From positions 1,523,501 to 1,587,500 of the forward strand of contig NC_007645.1 in NCBI RefSeq assembly GCF_000012985.1: DNA of 64,000 bases. The letters run 5' to 3'. This document shows, piece by piece, positions 47,446-54,183 of the stretch. This stretch comes from Hahella chejuensis KCTC 2396. Its GTDB lineage: Bacteria > Pseudomonadota > Gammaproteobacteria > Pseudomonadales > Oleiphilaceae. The stretch's first letter is position 1. Every line of letters begins with the position of its first letter. The notes under the pieces are model-generated. The model saw only the letters and a list, made by a program, of their open reading frames with translations. It searched no databases and was not told the DNA's origin. Made by a program: the position numbers and the translations under genes.

Positions 47446-50310
47446 TCAGTAGTTGAACACTTCGCCCAGCGCGTCGCCAGGGCCGGGTTGAAACAACTGC
47501 CCGGCCGCAGGGCTATATGCGTAGAAGCGATGGCGCAAGGTTTGTACCTGTGCGTAATGCGACGCCGGGTGCGTGATGCTGTATCGGTATGAGCCGTCAC
47601 TGTTGGCGGCTTCCTGCGCACCGTTTTGCAGGACTCCGTCCGCTTTCAACATTGGCGCCCAGAAGTAGCCTGAACCGCCGTTTTTCTCCACAAACAACTG
47701 CACGCGCTCCATTCTGCTAGGGAGCGTGATGGAATAGGTGACGCTGCCATCTGCGTTCTTTGTAATGCCTTGCGGCTGCGGATCTGGTCCGGGCGCGTCG
47801 CCGCCCACTTTCACGTTGACCTGCGCTCCGCCCACAAACTGATGGTCGGCGTTCGCCAGTTTCACGGCGATGGTGTGCTCGCCATCGGACAACCCGGAGA
47901 TGGCGATAGTAGACGCGTCATAGCGCTCGCCCTGGTCGACGCCATCCACGAACCAATGCAAATGACGGCCATCAACGTTCATTTCCCAGTTGCGCAGGGT
48001 GAAAGTCAGGTCGAAGTCGCGCTGCACTTGGCTGCCCTGCGTCGGTGAAACGATCGATGCCGATGGTGTTTTCACGGCAGGTCCCCCATCTGCGACAGGA
48101 TCAACAAACGGGAATCGGGTATATGCGATCAGGTCTTCGCGCTCAGAGGGCGACATGGCTGAGAAGGCGTCCCGTGAGGCGGCGGCTTCGCCTCCGTGCC
48201 ACATAATCGCCTCTTCGATAGAGGTGGCGCGGCCATCGTGAAGATAACGGGCGTTGCCGTTAACTTCCGCGAAGTGCCCGATCGCCCATAGCGGCGGCGT
48301 TCTCCACTCATAACCGGTTGCGGCGTATTCGGGGCGCTTGTCTGCGAGTTCTGGTCCCATGTCGTGCAACAGGAAATCGGAGAAGGGTTGGATAACCTGA
48401 TTGCGAAGCGAGACCACTTCAAAGTCCGGCGAGGTGGTCATAGTGGGAATATGGCAGCCGCTACAGTTGGCTTCCTTGAACAGCTCTTTGCCTCGTAGCT
48501 TGCTGGCTTGTGACGCCTCATCGGCGAAAAACTCCAGATTGGGCGGCACGGCGAGATGGCGTACGTAGGACTCGATCTTATGCAAATCCTCCATGGAAAA
48601 CTCTGCGCCGTTTCCGAAGATAGGGTTGGTGACGCCCATGTCTTCATGAGCCGCCTTGGCGGTCTGTTGCAGTACGGTGGGTTGTCCGGCCTTCCAGCCA
48701 TATTTGCCCAGACGCATGCTTTGCGATTGCCTGTCCCACACATAGTTGGCTTTGCCGGAAATGCCGTCGCCGTTGGCGTCATCGGGATCAGCGAAAGCTA
48801 ATAGGGTGGCGTCGGAGATAGCGTCGATCAGCCCCATACCAGTCAGTTGCGGCGCAATGCGCGGTGAGAACAGAATGTCGCCGCTATTGATGGGGGAGTC
48901 CAGCGTCCAGTCGTAAATTGGCTTGCGCAGAGTGTAGGTTCCTCCGCCAATGTGGTTGCGGGTGATGCTTTGGTAAGTCACGCTGGCCTGTCCTTCGCCA
49001 GATCCGCCATTCACGCTTTTGTCCTGTAACTGCGACCCGTAAGTGGGGTGCGGCGCAGGGCCGCCGTGAGCATCCGTTCCCGCGACGCTGAGCGCCAGCA
49101 GCATGGATTGCATAGGTTGTCCCGGCTCCGGCGGAGTTCCGCGGCCGTCATTGGTATGGCAGGCGAAGCAGGAGCTGTTGTTGAACTGCGGTCCCAGCTG
49201 ATTCGCCAGCGTCACCGGCGTACGCGCACGTTGTGGAAAGTCGATGAATTGCTTGGGGGAAGGCTGATCGCCGATACAATCGTATTTTGTTTGGGGCGCA
49301 TGCAGTGCGATATCCGGGTTGCTCTCGCCGAAGTCAGTGTCGAATAAGGTTTTACCCGCCAGGAAGTCTTTCATTTCCTGACCGCCAATATTGACTACAT
49401 GCTGTGCGAACAGGAACTGCTTATCCTGAATAATGTTGGGTGTGGTGTCGCCGCCAGGCGAGAAGTAAGGGTGTTGACGCTCCTGAGATAGACGTCCCTC
49501 GCCAATGCGGATGCGGAAAATGTCGTTGTAGTATTGCTGATCGGTGCTGGCGCGCTTGAACGTCCACTCCAGATCAATCAGTTGGCCCTCTTTGACGTCG
49601 TTAATGACATAGCGCCAGGTGTTGGCGTTGACCTGCTCCATGTCGCCGCCTTTATCGAATTCCGCGCGATAGCAGACATCCTGCTTGTTTAGCGGGTCAG
49701 GCACGCCGATATGGTCGCTCCAACGAATGTCGCCGTTATCGGTAGGATCGTCGGTCACGACAGTCATTTCCAGACGATCGCCCCAGTCTTTGAAGGTGGC
49801 GATGTAACTGGTGCCGCTGGTGTAGCCGGCGACATAGTGATCAAAGCGGCCTTCGCCCTCATGCCGGTCGCGAAAACGGCCGCCGAAGGTAAAGGTAAGC
49901 GGGTAGGCGGGCTTTGAGAAACCTTCGCCGACTTTGTATTTGAACCAGCCGCTATCCACCGGCAGTTCTGCGAACTGGGCGTCCAGCACCTGGGTGTAGT
50001 AGTACTCAATGCGGTCGCCGTCGTTTAATCCGGAAATCTGGGCCTCAAAATCGGTCTGCGAAGCTGTTTCCGTCAGCTCTTCAACCTGTATTTGCGAGCC
50101 ATTGATGCGGTAGTTGATATATACCCGTTCCGTGGGGGAGCGCAGGTTGAGGGCTTGAGGAGAGTGGAAGCGCAGCATGGCTGAGCCGCCATTCATCTGT
50201 AGTGTTTGAGTGAACTCGCGAGGGTCGCCGGGATCAGCGGCGTAGGCGGTTCCTGAAAGCAGTAGTAGAGTCGTCAGCAGCTTGTCCATGATGGAGTCTT
50301 TAGTTTTCAT
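47446..50310 (-). CDS. Large di-heme oxidoreductase (DUF1111-type), multi-domain
   Basis: A 954-residue exported protein with signal peptide (LLTTLLLLSGTAYA). Residues about 30-280 are a beta-rich region with no heme motif (a possible carbohydrate-binding-like or DOMON-like part). Residues about 330-740 are a DUF1111/di-heme thiol-oxidoreductase domain with two c-type heme sites, CFACH and CSGCH, and the usual LHDMGPELAD and LHDGRATSIEEAIMWHGGEA. Residues about 755-835 look like an Ig-type domain, and about 845-954 are a further beta domain. Redox partner and substrate unknown. LacI-type operators lie upstream. Confidence 0.82.
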   Translation of the reverse strand: MKTKDSIMDKLLTTLLLLSGTAYAADPGDPREFTQTLQMNGGSAMLRFHSPQALNLRSPTERVYINYRINGSQIQVEELTETASQTDFEAQISGLNDGDRIEYYYTQVLDAQFAELPVDSGWFKYKVGEGFSKPAYPLTFTFGGRFRDRHEGEGRFDHYVAGYTSGTSYIATFKDWGDRLEMTVVTDDPTDNGDIRWSDHIGVPDPLNKQDVCYRAEFDKGGDMEQVNANTWRYVINDVKEGQLIDLEWTFKRASTDQQYYNDIFRIRIGEGRLSQERQHPYFSPGGDTTPNIIQDKQFLFAQHVVNIGGQEMKDFLAGKTLFDTDFGESNPDIALHAPQTKYDCIGDQPSPKQFIDFPQRARTPVTLANQLGPQFNNSSCFACHTNDGRGTPPEPGQPMQSMLLALSVAGTDAHGGPAPHPTYGSQLQDKSVNGGSGEGQASVTYQSITRNHIGGGTYTLRKPIYDWTLDSPINSGDILFSPRIAPQLTGMGLIDAISDATLLAFADPDDANGDGISGKANYVWDRQSQSMRLGKYGWKAGQPTVLQQTAKAAHEDMGVTNPIFGNGAEFSMEDLHKIESYVRHLAVPPNLEFFADEASQASKLRGKELFKEANCSGCHIPTMTTSPDFEVVSLRNQVIQPFSDFLLHDMGPELADKRPEYAATGYEWRTPPLWAIGHFAEVNGNARYLHDGRATSIEEAIMWHGGEAAASRDAFSAMSPSEREDLIAYTRFPFVDPVADGGPAVKTPSASIVSPTQGSQVQRDFDLTFTLRNWEMNVDGRHLHWFVDGVDQGERYDASTIAISGLSDGEHTIAVKLANADHQFVGGAQVNVKVGGDAPGPDPQPQGITKNADGSVTYSITLPSRMERVQLFVEKNGGSGYFWAPMLKADGVLQNGAQEAANSDGSYRYSITHPASHYAQVQTLRHRFYAYSPAAGQLFQPGPGDALGEVFNY

Positions 50311-50324
50311 AGGCGGTCTCTTTA

Positions 50325-50338
50325 TGAAAGCGTTACCA
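50325..50338. promoter_or_regulatory. LacI-family operator-like motif, near site
   Basis: TGAAAGCGTTACCA, an imperfect dyad around a central CG, as used by LacI/GalR-type repressors. It lies 15 bp upstream of the di-heme oxidoreductase start. Confidence 0.45.
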
Positions 50339-50595
50339 TTTTTGTCTTAAGGAAGCGCATACATCTAAAGCTATCCCTGTTTGGTATTGGCCAGTTCAGG
50401 CTTATACAACGCTCAGGTGCTGAGATGAATCGGTAATCCGGACTAGCATTTTCCTTCATGCCAGACGCAAGCGTTGACGGAACTGGCGATGTTTGTTCCT
50501 TTTAATATTTATTTTCAAATAGTTATCTCCATGTTGCCTCCTTGTTAATCCGTTATTAACTCTTGTCTCAAGCGTCCTGATTTTTATGAATTTTG

Positions 50596-50609
50596 TGAAA
50601 GCGTTTTCA
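50596..50609. promoter_or_regulatory. LacI-family operator-like motif, distal site
   Basis: TGAAAGCGTTTTCA, a near-perfect dyad of the same type, about 286 bp upstream of the oxidoreductase start. The pair of sites could allow looping. No LacI-type gene is in the window. Confidence 0.45.
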
Positions 50610-50635
50610 TTGTGGCGTTAAGTATAGTCGTTATT

Positions 50636-50670
50636 ACGAGACACGAGACACGAGACACGAGACACGAGAC
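50636..50670. repeat. Five perfect copies of ACGAGAC
   Basis: A 7-bp unit repeated five times without error, in the non-coding gap between the di-heme oxidoreductase and rsr. It is followed by an AT-rich stretch. No gene overlaps it; variable copy number would be expected. Confidence 0.9.
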
Positions 50671-50840
50671 AAATTGAAAGCAGACCAGGATATCGATTAT
50701 TTATTATGATAATCATTTATTTTTATAGATATAAAATTCACGTTCTGAAAACTGAAATTTCTCCATGAGAAATCAAGAGATAAAAATATAATTGTTTTAT
50801 ATCAATGAGTTAAAAAATATTTTCAGATGGTTTTGGAAAG

Positions 50841-50857
50841 TTGGCATTTAGGCTGCA
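50841..50857 (+). promoter_or_regulatory. Sigma-54 (-24/-12) promoter of rsr
   Basis: TTGGCATTTAGGCTGCA: the GG and GC are 12 bp apart, as required for RpoN promoters (TGGCAC-N5-TTGC). It lies 117 bp before the rsr ATG. In Salmonella the rsr/Y-RNA/rtcBA operon is known to use sigma-54 with the activator RtcR. The upstream AT-rich 150 bp could hold the activator and IHF sites. No rtcR gene is in the window. Confidence 0.65.
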
Positions 50858-50973
50858 ATACATCTGGCAAGTAAACAAACAATGTTTTAGAACACTGCGA
50901 TACAGCCTGACGACTAGAACAAGCAGCAGTGAAATTCAGTAAAGCCGAATGTATTGTCGGCGGGAGTAAAGAA

Positions 50974-52536
50974 ATGGCGAGTAAAACACTATTCAACACC
51001 CAGCGCGGAAATATGGCGCCTGCGGCGGATACCTTTAATCAGGCCGGCGGCCTGGCTTATAAATATTCCGCAGAGCATGCGCTGGCGCAGTATGCGGTGA
51101 CCGGATGTTTCACCAGTACATTTTATGCTTCCGCTGAAGATCAGTTGGGAAAAGTCCTGGAATTCGCGGCTCAAGTGGAGCCTGAGTTTATCGCAAAACT
51201 GGCGGTGTTCGCTCGGGAGCGCGGCTTCATGAAAGATATGCCGGCGCTATTGACTGCGATACTGACTGTGAGGGCGCCGGAGCTGGTTCCGGCTGTGTTT
51301 AAGCGGGTCATTGATAACGGACGCATGGTGAGAAACTTTGTGCAGATCATGCGTTCCGGCGTAGTGGGGCGTAAATCCCTGGGAACCATGCCCAAGCGGC
51401 TGGTGAAAGAGTGGATCAACGCTCGTGGCGAGTCCTCTTTGTTCATGGATTCAGTCGGCGCGTCGCCTTCGATGAAGGATGTCATCAAGATGGTGCGTCC
51501 AAAGCCGGAAAGCCTGATGCGGCAGGCTCTGTACGGTTATCTGATCGATAAGGAATACGATGCGGAGAAGCTGCCGCAGGTAGTGCGGGATTATGAAGCC
51601 TTCAAGGCGGACCAGTCTCAGCCGTTGCCGAAAGTGGAATTTCGGTTGCTGACGGCGCTGAACCTGACGCAGGCGCATTGGGCGGGCATCGCCCGTAATG
51701 CCGGATGGCAGATGACGCGGATGAACTTGAACACCTTTGCGCGGCAGGGGGTGTTCAATGAAAAAGGAATGGATCGTGTGATCGCTGATCGTCTGCGTGA
51801 TGAGAACGCCATTCGCAAGGCCAAGGCGTTCCCGTACCAGTTGATGGCCGCTTACACCATGGCGGGCGAAGGTGTGCCTAAAATGGTGACGGAGGCCTTA
51901 CAGGATGCGATGGAAATCGCGCTGCAGAATGTGCCGGCGCTGGAAGGGCGGGTTGTCGTGCTGCCGGATACCAGCGGGTCTATGACTCAGTCGGTGTCAG
52001 GTTATCGTCCCGGCGCCTCCAGTAAGGTGCGGTGTATCGATGTCGCCGCTTTGGTGGCTGCGGCTATCCTGGCGAAAAACAAGGATGCGGAGATTCTCCC
52101 GTTTGCGACCTCTGTGCATCAGGTGCGTTTGAATCCCCGGGATTCGGTGATGACCAACGCGACCAAGCTGGCGCAACTGGGCGGCGGTGGAACCAACTGC
52201 TCCGCGCCCTTGGTGGAGCTGAACCGGCGTAAAGCGGTAGTGGATACGGTGGTCTTCGTTAGCGATAACGAGTCATGGATCGACACGAACGGCCGTTATG
52301 CGGGTTACAACTCAGGGACGGCGGTAATGCAGGAATGGCTGAAACTAAAGCAGCGTAACCCCAGCGCAAAAATGGTGTGTATCGATGTTGTGCCCAACGC
52401 GTACACCCAGGCGATGGAGCGCGATGACATCCTGAACGTGGGAGGATTCTCCGATCAGGTATTCACCGTGATGAAGTCCTTTTTGAGCGATAACCCACAG
52501 ACCTGGGTGCGCACCATCAGGGAAATCGAACTGTAG
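50974..52536 (+). CDS. rsr: Bacterial Ro60 protein (Rsr), TROVE plus VWA domains
   Basis: A 520-residue Ro60-type RNA-binding protein. Residues about 20-350 are the helical TROVE ring (AGGLAYKYSAEHALAQYAVTG, LAVFARERGFMKDMPALLTAIL, MRSGVVGRKSLGTMPKRLVKEW). Residues about 355-520 are a VWA domain with an intact metal site DTSGSMTQS and VFVSDNESW. Ro60 binds Y RNA on its outside and ends of misfolded RNA in the ring, and works with exonucleases in RNA quality control. The ATG at 50974 has GGGAG 7 nt upstream. A Y-RNA array follows immediately, supporting the call. rtcB/rtcA are not adjacent. Confidence 0.96.
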   Translation: MASKTLFNTQRGNMAPAADTFNQAGGLAYKYSAEHALAQYAVTGCFTSTFYASAEDQLGKVLEFAAQVEPEFIAKLAVFARERGFMKDMPALLTAILTVRAPELVPAVFKRVIDNGRMVRNFVQIMRSGVVGRKSLGTMPKRLVKEWINARGESSLFMDSVGASPSMKDVIKMVRPKPESLMRQALYGYLIDKEYDAEKLPQVVRDYEAFKADQSQPLPKVEFRLLTALNLTQAHWAGIARNAGWQMTRMNLNTFARQGVFNEKGMDRVIADRLRDENAIRKAKAFPYQLMAAYTMAGEGVPKMVTEALQDAMEIALQNVPALEGRVVVLPDTSGSMTQSVSGYRPGASSKVRCIDVAALVAAAILAKNKDAEILPFATSVHQVRLNPRDSVMTNATKLAQLGGGGTNCSAPLVELNRRKAVVDTVVFVSDNESWIDTNGRYAGYNSGTAVMQEWLKLKQRNPSAKMVCIDVVPNAYTQAMERDDILNVGGFSDQVFTVMKSFLSDNPQTWVRTIREIEL

Positions 52537-52558
52537 CCAGGGATCTTGGTGGAGAAAA

Positions 52559-52583
52559 AGGCCGCCTGCGGGCGGCCTGTTTC
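52559..52583 (+). terminator. Hairpin after rsr
   Basis: AGGCCGCC pairs with GGCGGCCT around TGCG, followed by a weak TGTTTC. It may partly separate rsr from the Y-RNA array or act as a processing/stability element. Confidence 0.6.
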
Positions 52584-52603
52584 GAAGGCTTAGATTTTGA
52601 TAT

Positions 52604-52720
52604 CGGCGAATGCCAGTATGACTACATTAACCATTTGGTCCCGGGTTCGAGTCCCGGCGGTCTACGACCGTAGCTCAGCTGGTAGAGCAGATGACCTGTC
52701 ATACGCCCTTATTGTCGCCG
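52604..52720 (+). ncRNA. yrlA: Y RNA-like (YrlA) unit 1 with permuted tRNA module
   Basis: The ends pair: CGGCGA (52604) with TCGCCG (52715), then GTATGAC (52616) with GTCATAC (52698). The 5' strand has GGCGAATG and the 3' strand TTGTCGCC, the Ro-binding helix type. Inside is a circularly permuted tRNA: T-arm CCGGG-TTCGAGT-CCCGG (52641-52657), closed acceptor-like hairpin CGGTC-TAC-GACCG, TA, then D-arm GCTC-AGCTGGTA-GAGC (52673-52688). No anticodon arm; the Y stem takes its place. TGTTTTTT follows, a likely 3' end. Confidence 0.88.
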
Positions 52721-52730
52721 TGTTTTTTAA

Positions 52731-52786
52731 GGCCAAATGCCGGTCAGGATTACATCCAAAAACATCCTGACCACAACTTGTTGGCC
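52731..52786 (+). ncRNA. Short Y RNA-like unit 2, no tRNA module
   Basis: A 56-nt stem-loop. GGCCAA (52731) pairs with TTGGCC (52781); GGTCAGGAT (52742) pairs with ATCCTGACC (52764). The layout and the TACAT at the top of the stem match the other units, but the Ro motif is GGCCAAATG with TTGTTGGCC, a covarying change of GGCGAATG/TTGTCGCC. It starts 11 nt after unit 1. Confidence 0.72.
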
Positions 52787-52802
52787 GCCCAATGTTGATT
52801 TT

Positions 52803-52931
52803 GGCGAATGCCAGTGGGATTACATCGCTGTTAACGACCAGGTTGCGGGTTCGAGTCCCGTTCGCGCTGAAGTCTTGCGCGGTAGCTCAATTGGATTAGA
52901 GCAGGAAAATATCTCACATACATTTGTCGCT
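52803..52931 (+). ncRNA. yrlA: Y RNA-like (YrlA) unit 3 with permuted tRNA module
   Basis: GGCGA (52803) pairs with TCGCT (52927, one G-T), GTGGGAT (52814) with ATCTCAC (52911). T-arm GCGGG-TTCGAGT-CCCGT (52845-52861), acceptor-like stem CGCGC/GCGCG with a 9-nt loop, TA, D-arm GCTC-AATTGGATTA-GAGC (52885-52902). Ro motif GGCGAATG/TTGTCGC is intact. Confidence 0.85.
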
Positions 52932-52934
52932 GAA

Positions 52935-52990
52935 GGGAAGGGCTCGTGAGAGCGCTTCCTCATGACAAGAACGTTATGGGAAAGCGCTTT
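52935..52990 (+). other. Structured linker L1 in the Y-RNA array
   Basis: Two competing hairpins: GGAAGGGCTC with GAGCGCTTCC, or AGCGCTTCCTCATGAC (52951) with GTTATGGGAAAGCGCT (52973) followed by TTT. The second looks like a terminator and uses the arm of the first. Related linkers occur at 53152 and 53505. Confidence 0.6.
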
Positions 52991-53023
52991 GCTGTTAATA
53001 ATCAGGAGTTTTTAAAGTTAAAC

Positions 53024-53149
53024 CGGCGAATGCCTGTGTGACTACACCACTTTTAATGGCCAGGTCGCGGGTTCGAGTCCCGCCCACGCTTAAAATGGCG
53101 TGGTAGCTCAGTTGGGAGAGCAGGACTGTCACACATACTCTTGTCGCCG
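53024..53149 (+). ncRNA. yrlA: Y RNA-like (YrlA) unit 4 with permuted tRNA module
   Basis: CGGCGA (53024) pairs with TCGCCG (53144); GTGTGAC (53036) with GTCACAC (53128). T-arm GCGGG-TTCGAGT-CCCGC (53067-53083), acceptor-like CCACGC/GCGTGG with 8-nt loop, TA, D-arm GCTC-AGTTGGGA-GAGC (53106-53121). Ro motif GGCGAATG/TTGTCGCC intact. The GTGTGAC/GTCACAC stem covaries with the GTATGAC/GTCATAC of unit 1. Confidence 0.88.
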
Positions 53150-53151
53150 AA

Positions 53152-53208
53152 GGGAAAGGCTTGCAAGAGCGTTTCCCCATAACGATGAAATTATGGGAAA
53201 GCGCTTTT
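53152..53208 (+). other. Structured linker L2 in the Y-RNA array
   Basis: GGGAAA (53152) can pair with TTTCCC, or AAGAGCGTTTCCCCATAA (53165) with TTATGGGAAAGCGCTTTT (53191) in a long stem ending in T. The two folds exclude each other, as in L1. Confidence 0.6.
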
Positions 53209-53238
53209 GCGTTTGATGCAAAGGTTCTTAGGTTAAAT

Positions 53239-53362
53239 CGGCGAATGCCCGTATGACTACATCGGGGCTGCGAATTTCCGGGTTCGAATCCCGGCGACTG
53301 GTCACAGTTGAGGCCCATTGGAAAGGCGCGCGGTATATGCGTCATACAAACTTTTGTCGCCG
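53239..53362 (+). ncRNA. yrlA: Y RNA-like (YrlA) unit 5 with altered D-arm
   Basis: CGGCGA (53239) pairs with TCGCCG (53357); GTATGAC with GTCATAC. T-arm CCGGG-TTCGAAT-CCCGG (53278-53294) and acceptor-like CGACTG-GTCA-CAGTTG are good. The D-arm is weak (GCC/GGC around CATTGGAAA) and the usual TA link is changed, so this copy's tRNA mimic is partly degenerate. ACTTTTTA follows. Confidence 0.82.
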
Positions 53363-53370
53363 ACTTTTTA

Positions 53371-53425
53371 GGCCAAATACTTTGCTGGGCTACATACTTC
53401 ACGCCTTGCGCTGCGCTTGTTGGCT
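53371..53425 (+). ncRNA. Short Y RNA-like unit 6, no tRNA module
   Basis: A 55-nt stem-loop of the same type as unit 2: GGCCAA (53371) pairs with TTGGCT (53420), and an inner GC-rich stem closes below a CTACAT loop element. The pairing is less perfect than in unit 2. It starts 9 nt after unit 5, as unit 2 follows unit 1. Confidence 0.6.
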
Positions 53426-53441
53426 TCTTTTCGCTCTTTTT

Positions 53442-53501
53442 AGCGAATGCGTATAAGACTACATACTGAAACCATGCTGCGTCTTATGCATTTTTGTCGC
53501 T
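53442..53501 (+). ncRNA. Short Y RNA-like unit 7, no tRNA module
   Basis: AGCGA (53442) pairs with TCGCT (53497). A 9-bp stem GTATAAGAC (53451) / GTCTTATGC (53481) closes a loop with CTACAT. It keeps the GCGAATG and TTGTCGC strands of the long units, so it looks like a long unit that lost its whole tRNA insert. Confidence 0.7.
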
Positions 53502-53504
53502 GAA

Positions 53505-53593
53505 GGGAAGCGCTCACAAGAGCGTTTCTCCATAACGCCAGAGCTGAGGAATATCCTGGGTCTTAGCTTTGGGCGTATATGGAAAAACGTTTT
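53505..53593 (+). other. Structured linker L3 in the Y-RNA array
   Basis: GGGAAGCGCTC can pair with GAGCGTTTC, or AGCGTTTCTCCATAACGCC (53521) with the strand at 53571-53593 ending in TTTT. The apical loop is larger than in L1/L2 and holds a further small hairpin. Confidence 0.55.
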
Positions 53594-53600
53594 GGTTTAC

Positions 53601-53725
53601 GCTGACGAATGTCCGTATGACTACATTGATTCGTGAGGTCCCGGGTTCGAGTCCTGGCAGTCTTTGATGACTGTAGCTCGGTTGGTAGAGCTCGCGAGAT
53701 TGTCATGCAAATCTTTGTCGTCGGC
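53601..53725 (+). ncRNA. yrlA: Y RNA-like (YrlA) unit 8 with permuted tRNA module
   Basis: GCTGACGA (53601) pairs with TCGTCGGC (53718), a covarying form of the Ro helix (GACGAATG/TTGTCGTC). GTATGAC (53615) pairs with GTCATGC (53702, one wobble). T-arm CCGGG-TTCGAGT-CCTGG (53641-53657), acceptor-like CAGTC/GACTG, TA, D-arm GCTC-GGTTGGTA-GAGC (53676-53691). TTTCTTCT follows. Confidence 0.87.
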
Positions 53726-53819
53726 TTTCTTCTCCCATTTCGATCTCCTCTGCTTAGTTTCACTGTCTCTAATACTGTAAATTATCAGCCTGAAACTTAT
53801 TCGATATCAGAGTGTGTAG

Positions 53820-54131
53820 ATGAAGACGATTATTGTGGCGCTAATGTGCCTCTTGCTGGGATTTGGCGTGGGGTATCTTATGCAATGGAGCGAGTTCGCC
53901 GGGCGGCTTGAAGACGCCGTTCGTCGTGAGATGGTCTTGCTAATGCGTTTTCCCGTTCCGCCTTGCGACAAAGTGATGGCGAAAAGCGATATGCGGGTCA
54001 GTGAAGCCCAAGGCGGGGATCAATCCCTCTGGTTTTATGAGAAGAGTAGCGATAGGTTGCGAAGAGTGGTTGTCTCCCCTGATCTCGTTGTCGGCTATGA
54101 AGAAATGTCGTTAGGTTGTAAGCAGCGTTGA
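53820..54131 (+). CDS. Small hypothetical membrane-anchored protein
   Basis: A 103-residue protein with an N-terminal hydrophobic segment (IIVALMCLLLGFGVGYLMQW), then a charged soluble part with two Cys (PPCDKV, LGCKQR). Not recognised. It lies 94 bp after the last Y-RNA unit; whether it belongs to that system is unknown. Confidence 0.5.
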   Translation: MKTIIVALMCLLLGFGVGYLMQWSEFAGRLEDAVRREMVLLMRFPVPPCDKVMAKSDMRVSEAQGGDQSLWFYEKSSDRLRRVVVSPDLVVGYEEMSLGCKQR

Positions 54132-54183
54132 TCGAAGCTCGGCATAAAACGGGGGCTGAGCGCAGAGTCACTTAGCCATGGAA

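Noticed and set aside
52641..53691. Five canonical-looking T-arms and D-arms that could be read as tRNA genes
   Set aside because: The order is reversed (T-arm before D-arm), there is no anticodon arm and the acceptor stem is closed by a loop. They are better explained as permuted tRNA-like modules of Y RNAs.
52604..53725. CRISPR-like array
   Set aside because: The units are 55-130 nt, imperfect, internally paired and differ in structure; there are no regular spacers and no cas genes.
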